From NCBI GenBank assembly GCA_003024785.1, contig PUQB01000349.1:62001-126000 (forward strand): a DNA stretch of 64,000 nt, read 5' to 3'. The stretch's first letter is position 1. Each line of letters opens with the position of its first letter. The notes beneath the pieces were generated by a model. The model had not been told where the DNA came from, did not search any database, and saw only the letters and a program-made list of their open reading frames with translations. This document shows positions 48,401 to 57,022 of the stretch, piece after piece. Origin of the DNA: Selaginella tamariscina (lineage: Eukaryota > Streptophyta > Lycopodiopsida > Selaginellales > Selaginellaceae). The translations under genes were made by a program, and so were the position numbers.

Positions 48401-50355
48401 GAAAAACAGGAGAGTCAGACACAGGAAAGGTAGAAGAGGACGTAGGAGTTACTTGAAAGGCAAAAAGGTGGAAAGGAGCAGGATCAGTGGTAAGTTCATG
48501 CATGGTAGTGGTAAGAACTCGGAGAGGAGAAGGAGGGAGCTGTGACTGAAAAAGAGGAAGGATCTTGGGGGGTGGAACAGAAGCAGAAACAAAAGGAGGC
48601 AGGATTGGGAAGAAACCTGTTGGATGTTGACGAGTGTACAGGATTGGAAGAATCCTGTACAGAAGTCCGTGGTTGCACAGGAGTGAGGGAAGCCTGTGAG
48701 TGTGCTGACGAACCAACAGGAGGTGGATCCTGTTGAGGAGGAACCTTCGACACTGATACAGGATTGGAAGAACCCTGTACAGGAATCCGCAAACTTACAG
48801 GAGTGGAGAGAACCTGCGGATGTGCTGAGGAACTGACATGAGGTGAATCCTGTCGAGGAAGAGTCTTCAACACTGGTACAGGAACAGGCACGGTCAATCC
48901 TGTAGCTTGTACTGCCTCAGACACCAAGGATGTATCCTGCACGCAGGAAGGTACAGGATTGATCCTGGCTGCTGGAGAGGAAAACGTGAGCGTCCTAGAC
49001 CTCCAGTCGATCTGCGGATTTGCAACAACGAACCATGGCATGCCAAAAATGATGGGAGTCGACCGAGTCTTGATCAAGTTGAAGGAAATCGAACAGTTGA
49101 ATGCACCATGATTGCAAGAGAGATGGTAGCGTGGGTAACTGCGCCAGAAGCAATCAAACGACCATCGGCCACCTCTACAGGAACTGCACGCTTCAACTTC
49201 ACCACCGGAATGCCATGCTGAGCTGCAAAAGTGTCATCCATGAAACATGCATTTGCACCAGTGTCTAACAGGGCAAACTCCTTGAGCTCTCGTTATTGAG
49301 GCGAATGTGTACAGGAAACTTGAGTGATGGAATGGTATGAGCAGCACCAATGGAGCCTGCACCTACGTCCAACTTCGCGGCTCCTAGACGAAGTGGACAT
49401 TGAAGTTTTCCGACTGAACTTCAGCTTCGGCTTCACGCGTCTTGAACTTTCTGGCTTATTAGGACATTCCGCCACCTTGTGTCCTGCTGCACCACAATAC
49501 AAGCATAGGTTCTCACCCCGACGACATTGCTTCTCAGCAGTTGAAAGTGGGCCACGCTTGGATTTGTTAACCTCCATAGGAACTGCTCCAGAAGGTGTCG
49601 TAGGAACATGTGCTACGGCTACAGGATTGGTTGGCAGGAACTGCTAACGGAATTTTTCCTGATGGCGCTCGAACAAACGGTTGTCGTAGCGAACGGCCTG
49701 TTGCATGATCTCCGCTAACGTTTGAGCATCCGGTAATGTAAGGAGAAGGTCCTTCACATCATCTCTTAGTCTAAAACGGAAGTGTTCGATCAATGCAGTC
49801 TCGTCCCATGGAATGTTCGTGCACAATTGCTGAAATTCGGATATAAACGGAAGCTGGTCTGATCCTTGTATGAGCTTTCGTAACTTCGTGCATGCAGAAC
49901 GGTACTTATCGGGATCTCCAAAACAGGCTTCAAGGCAGCCACGAAACCTTCAAAGTCCTCCATCAATGGGTCGTCACGCTCCAGCAAGGGAGCAACCCAA
50001 GCTCGTGGAGATCCACTTAGTAAGGATGCCAAAATCCCAACCTTTTGTGCATCCGTCAAGTAGCGGCGTGGTTGCATGCGGATCAAGAGTCGGATCTGAT
50101 TCAGGAAACCTTGGAAATCGGTGCGATTGCCACTGAACTTTTCTGGCATGCTGATCTTCGGCTCCGAGAAAAGTTTGATGGAGAGGAAACCACCGATGCT
50201 TGAGAGAGAGCCTGCGCAGCAGCCTTGGAGGATGCGTCAGTAGCTGCATGCGCCGCGTTGGTGGAACCTTGCAGATCCGTGATCACTTGGCGCAAAGTGG
50301 CCAGCTCGTGAAGCAACATTTGGTGCTCGTGTTGAAAGTGCTCAAAATCGGCCAT
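45402..50355 (-). pseudogene. gag-pol polyprotein of B, frameshifted
   Basis: Minus-strand ATG at 50355 (MADFEHFQHEHQMLLHELAT) to a stop near 45402. The CCHC zinc knuckle is intact here (CLYCGAAGHKVAECP, about 49515-49470). Protease DTG near 49260; a longer Pro/Ser linker than in A (about 49000-48380); reverse transcriptase YLDDILIF at 47796-47785; a continuous frame of 379 codons (47704-46565) covers the end of reverse transcriptase, RNase H and the start of integrase; chromodomain about 45620-45420. Frame changes elsewhere, e.g. near 47690 and 46590, break the protein. Confidence 0.88.
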
Positions 50356-50439
50356 GATCTATGAAAAGGAAAAAAGAGGAAAAATGAAGGAAGAAAACCA
50401 AGGAAAAAAAGTAACTAGGAAACGGAGAGCTATGGAAGG

Positions 50440-50451
50440 AGTTACTATCAA
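50440..50451 (-). promoter_or_regulatory. primer-binding site of B, complementary to its own LTR
   Basis: TTGATAGTAACT on the minus strand, two bases after the 5' LTR end. It is the exact complement, over 12 bases, of AGTTACTATCAA in the LTR (minus strand 50731-50720), which itself starts 31 bases after ATAAAAG (50762). Confidence 0.7.
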
Positions 50452-50453
50452 AC

Positions 50454-51000
50454 TGTCAAGCCACGATCCAGGAAACAGAAGTGAGCAGGATTCCAAGAGT
50501 GAAGGCTTGACTCAGGAGCAAGATAGGAAACAAGACAGGAACTAGGAACTCAGGAGCAAGACAAGACGCAGGACAAGATCCAGGAGTAGGACAGGAACAG
50601 GACTGGATCTAGGAGCGAGATAAGAACAGACAAGATCAGGAGCGAGACAAGAGCAGGACAAAGGAGCAAGACAAGATAAGAACAAGACAAGAACAAGAAT
50701 GATCGTAGAAAGACTGGTGTTGATAGTAACTGATTGTACAACAATTAGGTCGGAGCTTTTATGCTCACAACTCCAAGCTAATCTAGTCATGAGTCTAATT
50801 TAGTCATGAGCTAAGAATAGTGTCCCTTATCCTCTAGGCATATCCTGTAGCATATCCTATAGGCATATCCTATAGGAATATCCTATAGGTATATCCTGTA
50901 GGAATATCCTGCAGGCATATCCTGTAACCCGTATCCTGTATCCGAAATCCTGCATCCTGTATCCTATCCGGAAACCTGTATCCTGTATCGGGTTGTGACA
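50454..51000 (-). repeat. 5' LTR of B
   Basis: 547 bp; on the minus strand begins TGTCACAACCCGATACAGG at 51000 and ends CTTGACA at 50454. ACAGGATA array first, then ATAAAAG, then CCTGT-rich tail. Confidence 0.93.
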
Positions 51001-52418
51001 ATGCCCTAACCTCACAAAGGAAATGTGTCTCACACATACCCCGTGACAGAGCCAAGGCATCGTCACTTAAATCACTCTCATTCGGCCTTTAGGGCAACAA
51101 GGGGTACCCTGAACCACGACTAACTCCTAAGGGTTTGGGTGGTCAAGTCATACCATAGACCTAGGGCTAGTACTTAGTGAGGACACGAGTGTGTGTTGTA
51201 GATGGACATGAGTGTTCTACTAAGCAAACTCCCTAAGGCTAGGTTTGGATAACCCTAAGTACATGACCTTGCGAAAAGGCTCCTGCTAACAAGATTAGGT
51301 TGTTCAACCCTTAAATTCCAAGGACAACACTCCCTTAGCCAAGTGTACCTAAGGACACCTAGTTACAAGACCTAACCTCCCTTGAGTAGATGCTCAAGTC
51401 TTAGCACCCTAGTGCGAGCACAAACATGCCTGTTTACTAAAGTATCCAACCCCTTGACAACAAACCCATAACACCCAAAGGGTGTGCCTCGAGCTTGTAT
51501 TGTGTGACGTTTAGCCCAATGTCACATCTCCATGTAACACTGCCTTCCATGATGTGAGCTATCATGCCATAGCCCTTAAATTCAAGAGTTGCACTAGGTG
51601 CTACAAATGTGGCTCCTAAATGCCAACTCTAGAACCCCTTGGTGAACTCTTAGGAACTGGGTAATGTAAACCTGTCAAATAAGATCCCACGCCCATAGTT
51701 AGACAAGGACACAAATGTGCCTTGTTTGGTCATGAGTGCTACACCTAACTTAACGTGGAGGAGGAGGTTGGAGACAAGCCTCAACCTCTGCCTCTTGGAA
51801 CGTGCATCCCGACAAGACCTCCCATGCATAGATTTGCTAGCATTAGGGGTAAGCTACCCTGAAGGTGAGACGTACCCTATCATCTGGAAGTTAGGGTGGC
51901 ACAACAAAGGGTTGTGCCTTAACAACACAGGCTAGAGCTTGCACCAGCAAAAGAGCAACAAATTCAGTCATGAACCCATGAGTTCTCTTGCATACTCTAC
52001 CTTATTTATGTGACAGAGCCCCCCCCCCCCCCCCCTATTTTTCTATTTACATAATGGGCTGGCACGGAATCTCATTCCCAAGGGAATATACTTGGTGAGT
52101 TATCCATCAACCCCTAAACCCTAACCTATCAAACTTAGGGGTATTTCTAAGAATATCCGACATGCCGAACTCACCGAAACTAACCATTAACCCAACCGGG
52201 ACATGAAAAACCAAGGTAAGAGTTTTCTAGATGGAAGTGCTAGCTTTGCCAAGAGTTTCTTGCAAATACCTAATAACACCCAGACAGACCATCACTAAAT
52301 ATCCAAGTGCACTAATTAGGCTTATTTGTTCTACACCTAGGGCTTTATCAAGATAGTACAATAGGTAACAACAATCAACATCCAAAGTAAAAAAGGAGTC
52401 ATAGTAGAAACTATGACA

Positions 52419-52735
52419 CACTCCCCGCCTTTGAAAATGTCAACGTCCTCATTGACTTCCAACTCCAAGACTAAATAATGTTAGAGAAAAATAACCAAAA
52501 CTAATATATCACTCTATGCGGAGTTAGCCAGAAATTCATATAATTTCATTACCCCCTTGCATTATGCAAAGCCAAGTACTTCAGAACCGTCATCCACTGA
52601 GTCGTAAACCCAGTTGTCGGAGGCACCACCTGCGACATGAAGTCACTTGGAGACCTTTTGCACGTCTAAAAAGTCTGTCACCCTACGTACATAACACAAC
52701 GGTCAATTTCTTTACTTAACTAGAATTTATATTGG
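52419..52735 (-). mobile_element. 3' non-coding end and polypurine tract of a family D copy
   Basis: Minus-strand sequence matches the end of the window (63720-64000): AATTCTAGTTAA, GCAAAAGGTCT, GACTTCATGTCGCAGGTGGTGCC, then GGCGGGGAGTG immediately before the LTR start at 52418. The copy is cut at 52735 by the inversion breakpoint; its missing upstream end matches 37445-37455. Confidence 0.8.
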
Positions 52736-52736
52736 A

Positions 52737-52978
52737 CTCCAAGCTAATCTGGTCATGAGTCTAATCTAGTCATGAGTTAATCTAGCCATGAGCTAAGAAT
52801 AGTGTCCCTTATCCTCTAGGCATATCCTGTAGCATATCCTATATGGCATATCCTATAGGAATATCCTATAGGTATATCCTGTAGGAATATCCTGCAGGCA
52901 TATCCTGTAACCCGTATCCTGTATCCGAAATCCTACATCCTGTATCCGGAATCCTATATCATGTATCGGGTTGTGACA
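52737..52978 (-). repeat. detached 5' part of the LTR of element A
   Basis: Minus strand begins TGTCACAACCCGATACATGA at 52978, runs through the ACAGGATA array and stops at GCTTGGAG, exactly where the partial LTR at 37456 begins. Followed on the plus strand by GAAGC (52979-52983), the missing target duplication of A. Confidence 0.9.
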
Positions 52979-52983
52979 GAAGC

Positions 52984-55900
52984 ATGACTTAGAGTTAGGT
53001 TCTTCTGAATCAAATTCTTTGATAGGAGTACATGGTGGAGGTCCCAATAAGTTCAAGTTGGTTAAGCCTTCAAACTTTATGGGTTCAAAGTATTACAAGG
53101 TTCTGGCAGACTAGTTGTATGATATGAAAAGCTATTCGAGGTTGCTTCCGTGAGAAAAACAAAAAACATTATGTGTACCAGGCAGTTTCTTAGAGGAGAA
53201 GCTAAGACTTGGTGGCGGATTGTTGAAGGTGAACATGGATACTAAAACAACTGGAAACACATGAAAAAGGAGATCAAAAAACAATATATGTTGAATGACC
53301 TTGGTTTGCGATTGCATGCTGACCTGACACATCAGCAATGATGAAGCTCGAAGTTGCTTCAAGGCTAGCTTGAATGAAAAGACTCAAAAGGAGATCCTAA
53401 GGTACAAGCCATAAGCTATCAGGAATGTCAAGAGGCAGCACAAAAAGTTACTTATGCCATGTCATTAGAAGACTTGTACAAAAAAGGAGAAGAACCAAAA
53501 CCTAAATTGCAGAGTTATTCTCTAAGGTCTGGGTGAGAAGGTTTGATCAAAGACCAACTCAGTCACCATCAAATCGAAGTGCAAATCCCTTTGTCAACAA
53601 TTCCAAGTTTTTTGGACACATCAAAACCCATAGAATTTTGGAAACCATTAGTGTTTTCACCACCTTAGCAGGCTAAGGGCCGACACCAAAGTCTGCTCCC
53701 CTGCATACAGGTGGAGTTCCAAAATGTTATAATTGTAACAAGCCTAGTCATTTTGTTAGAGAATGTCGAGCACCTTCGCAATAATTGGGTCATTTCAAGG
53801 CGATGGTAGAAGAGAAGTTGCTGAAGTTGAAATGCTTGAAGATCCATAAGACGAGTTAGAAGAGGTAATGTTGTGCCAAACACAACTTGCTTTATTCGCT
53901 ATTCAAAACAAAATTGACTCTTTGCTATATTTGACATGAAGGATATGAGGGGAACGAGTTTGAATGATGATTAATACTAGCAACATATAATTTCATATCG
54001 ACTAGTTTAGCTTATTGATTGAATTTGGATGTAACAAAAATGAGTGAAATAAAGATTCATTTTGGCAAAAGTTTTCAAAATACTAATAAATAACAAGGGC
54101 AGTTCTTGTCCAATTAAAAGTTGAAAGGCTAAACTAGACTTAGTTCTCTTGAATATGACAGGGTTTGACTTTATGTTAAGTATGGAATAGTTTCATAAAC
54201 ATGTAGTCAAAATGAAGGGTTCTGAAAATAATTAAATCATCAAATCACACTCAGGATGGAAATGCTAATTAATAAGGATTGAAATCCTATATTTCTTATC
54301 TTAACTCAATTGCGTAAGGTAGTTAGACATCGAGAACGTGTATTTCTTGTAATACTGGTGAAGTCCATAGAATGATTAATATTAGTTTTCAGTTAGTTTT
54401 CCCTAACCTAGTCTAGTCATGGAGTTGGACGTCAAAGAGGATGTTGACATTTTCAAAGGCATGGAGTGTGTTATAGTTTTTACTATGACTTGATTTTTAC
54501 TTTGGAGGAGATGGTCAAGAATTTGTTCCCAAATCTATTTTGAAAGTCTTAAATATGTTTAAAGACATGTTGCAAGAGGACCTACCACCTGAGCTACCTC
54601 CACGTCAAGGTGTGAACCACATGATAAAGATTTTGCCAGGTTTGTTTCCATCGGCCATATCGGTTGAATCTTCAAGAATTGGTGGAATTGAAAAGACAAC
54701 TAAGAGAATTGATTAGTTAGGGACACATTCAACCTAGTCGATCATCGTGTGGTGCATTGATCTTGTTTATAATGAAAAAAGATGGTACAATATAGATGTG
54801 TGTGGATTATCGAGCATTGAATGCAATAACTATCAAAAATAAGTATCATCTTCCACAAGTGGACAACTTATTTAATAAACTATTGAAAGCAAAGTATAGA
54901 CTTGAGATTTAGGTACCCATCAGATTTAGGTAGCAGAGAATGACATTGAGAAGACCGCTTTTCAAACACATTATGAATCATTTAAGTTTCTAGTCTTGCC
55001 ATTCAGGTTGTGCAATGCTCCAGCAAATTTTTGCACAATTATGGATGGTGTGTTTACTATCTAGACAGTTCATAATGTGTATATTGATGACATTCTAATT
55101 TTCAGTTTGACAATTGAGGAACATGTGAAACACTTGGAAAAAGTGTTTCAAAAGTTCAGAGAGAATCAGTTGTATGCTAAGAGAAACAAGTACGCAATTG
55201 GTAAAACCAAAATAGATTTTTTGGGACACTTGAACTCAATCTCAAGTAGGAAGGTTGCCATGGATCTAAAGAAAATTCAAGTTATTATTGAGTGGATGAC
55301 TTTGAAAGACGTGCATGAAGTTAGATCATTTCTTGGTCTGATGGGATATTACGAAGATTCATAAAAGGTTATTCGGAGATAGTAGCACCATTACAGATCT
55401 CACAAAAAACTCCAGAATGCCAACGAGCGTTTGTCAAACTCAAAGAAGCTATATCTTCTAAGTAGTTTGTAGCTGCCCATTTTGAAGACCCAATTGAGGT
55501 AGGTGTGATGCATTTTGACTTTGCAATTGGTAGTATATTGTAACAAAAAAGACATCCAATGTCCTTTTTCTTGAAGAAGTTGGATGTCGTGCAAGTTTGA
55601 TGGCCCACTCACAAAAAAGGGATATATGTTATTGTTGCTTCCTTGGAGTATTGGCGTCATTATCTTCTAAGTTATGGCATTGTGGTTTGGACGGATAGTG
55701 TAACTCTAAAGTACTTTGAAACATAGCCAAAGCTATCGCCAAAGTATGTTAGATGGCAACAGAAGTTAACTCAATTTTAGTAAACATAAAGCTGAAAAAG
55801 ACAATGTGGTAGCTAATGCACTCAATAGGAAGGGTCATCTTCATGTTATGTTGGCACTAGTGTCAACTCTAATGGATGAATTCGTGACGGTATATCTTCA

Positions 55901-56288
55901 AGACGAGTTTGCTAAGGAGGCCTTGAACTTGGTAACAAAGAGCAAACATGTTCATCAATTATGAAGAAATGGTAATTTTAGTTGTAATAGACAGTCAAAT
56001 GGATGCACTCAAACTGGTACATTTGTAGTGCAAGATGGAGTTTTTATTATAAAGAAAAGAGATTATGTTCTAAAAGGGACATGGAGGGAAAGGTTGTTAA
56101 AAGAACATCACGACATTCCTTTGGTAAGACATGGAAGGTATAAGACATTAACTTTGTTGAAACAGGGATTCTATTGGCCAGGATAATAAACAATGTTGTC
56201 AAATATGTTAAGACATATCCCACGTGTCAACAAGTGAAGAGTCGATTGCAAAAATAAGCTAGGAAATTACAATGTATATCGATCCCAG
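52984..56288 (+). pseudogene. D polyprotein, first part: gag, protease, reverse transcriptase, RNase H, start of integrase
   Basis: Gag with a clean zinc knuckle CYNCNKPSHFVREC (53725-53766), protease end FDFMLSMEWF near 54170-54200, reverse transcriptase with VYIDDILIF near 55077-55103 and LYAKRNK..FLGH, RNase H about 55400-55830, and the zinc-binding start of integrase to 56288. Several in-frame stops and shifts. A foreign patch lies between protease and reverse transcriptase (54365-54510). The open part at 55077-55364 is the longest intact piece. Confidence 0.8.
54365..54510 (+). repeat. D-family 3' end plus LTR start lodged between protease and reverse transcriptase
   Basis: Sequence matches the D 3' non-coding region and LTR start in order: GATTAATATTAGTTTTCAGTTA (cf. 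63951-63979), GTTGGACGTCAAAGAGGATG, ACATTTTCAAAGGC, a GGAGTG tract, then TGTTATAGTTTTTACTATGAC. It does not belong at this position of a polyprotein. Confidence 0.7.
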
Positions 56289-56934
56289 TGTCACGACCCG
56301 ATACAGAATACAGGATTCCGGATACAGGACATGGGTTGCAGGACTTTCCTACAGGATTCCGGATACAGGATATGGGTTGCAGGATTTTCCTACAGGATAT
56401 TCCTACCAGGATTCCGGACACAGGATTCGGTTGCAGGATATTCCTACAGGATATGCCACAGGATATGCCTAGAGGATAAGGGACATGTGGACTCATCTTA
56501 GCCTTGCATGCATGCAAACACTTTTGCATGCATGCAACCACTTTTGCATGCATGCCTAGATTAGCTCTTGGAGTTGTGAGCATAAAAGCTCCGACCTAAT
56601 TGTTGTACAAGCAGTTACTATCAACACCAGTCTTACTACGATCAATCTCGTCTTGTCTTGTTCTGTCTTGTTTCCTATCCTGTTCCTGTCTCGCTCCTGT
56701 TTCCTGTCCTGCTCTTGGATCCTGCCTGCTCCGGGATCCTGTCCTGCTTCTGTCTTGTTCCTGGATTGTCCTGTTCTTCCTGTCTTACTCCCGGATCCTA
56801 TCCTGATCCTGTCTTGCTCCTAGATCCGTCTGTTTATTCCTAGTTCCTGTCCTGCTCTCTGTCCTGTTCCTGAGTCAAGCCTTCGTGTCCTTGGAATCCT
56901 GTTCTCTTCCTAGTTCCTGGATCGTGGCTTGACA
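56289..56934 (+). repeat. 5' LTR of C
   Basis: 646 bp, TGTCACGACCCGATACAG to CTTGACA. Unlike A and B it carries three GCATGCATGC blocks spaced by ACACTTTT/CCACTTTT at about 56508-56555. ATAAAAG at 56582. Confidence 0.94.
56582..56624 (+). promoter_or_regulatory. LTR core promoter of C and predicted self-priming 5' end
   Basis: ATAAAAG at 56582; AGTTACTATCAA at 56613-56624, again 31 bases downstream. In the 3' LTR of C the box has lost CAT (GAGTAAAAG), so the two LTRs differ at the promoter. Confidence 0.65.
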
Positions 56935-56936
56935 GT

Positions 56937-56946
56937 TTGATAGTAA
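56937..56946 (+). promoter_or_regulatory. primer-binding site of C, complementary to its own LTR
   Basis: TTGATAGTAA, two bases after the LTR end, pairs with TTACTATCAA of the LTR (10 bases). The next base differs from A and B, shortening the pairing. Confidence 0.6.
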
Positions 56947-57022
56947 TTCATAGTTCTCCGTTTTCAGCTACCTTTTTCTTGATTCCTTTCCTTCATTTTC
57001 CTCCTTTTTTCTTTCCTAGATC

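Larger units (their letters stand above)
44862..51000 (-). mobile_element. LTR retrotransposon copy B, chromodomain Ty3/gypsy, 6.1 kb, complete ends
   Basis: Flanked by ATGCC on both sides (44857-44861 and 51001-51005). 5' LTR 50454-51000, 3' LTR 44862-45390, gag-pol between. It interrupts the D LTR. Both LTRs keep TG...CA ends. Confidence 0.95.
43848..52418 (-). repeat. 5' LTR of family D, split by element B
   Basis: Minus-strand LTR from 52418 (TGTCATAGTTTCTACTATGA) through 51001, interrupted by B, resuming at 44861 and ending CTCTGACA at 43848; about 2.4 kb after removing B and one ATGCC. It shares modules with the solo LTR at 33807-37230, but the last 776 bases (43848-44623) look like a second, internally deleted copy of the LTR. 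A poly-C run lies at 52020-52036. On the outer side the LTR is preceded by a purine tract and the 3' non-coding end of another D copy. Confidence 0.75.
37456..52736. other. 15.3-kb inverted segment
   Basis: The left border cuts the LTR of element A just before TTGTGAGCATAAAAG. The missing 5' portion of that LTR lies, in opposite orientation, at 52737-52978 and stops at the complementary point (CTCCAAGC). Turning the segment over rejoins the LTR base to base, places GAAGC on both sides of element A (reverse complement of 43281-43285, and 52979-52983) and rejoins family D 3' sequence (TAACTAGAGGC to ATATAAATTCTAGTTAA). These restorations are independent. A true inversion or an assembly orientation error of this block are both compatible. 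Confidence 0.88.

Noticed and set aside
37456-52736. Recombination between inverted copies A and B as the cause of the inversion
   Set aside because: Such an event would place both breakpoints at homologous positions inside A and B; the observed breaks are in the A LTR and in D non-coding sequence, with at most a few bases in common.
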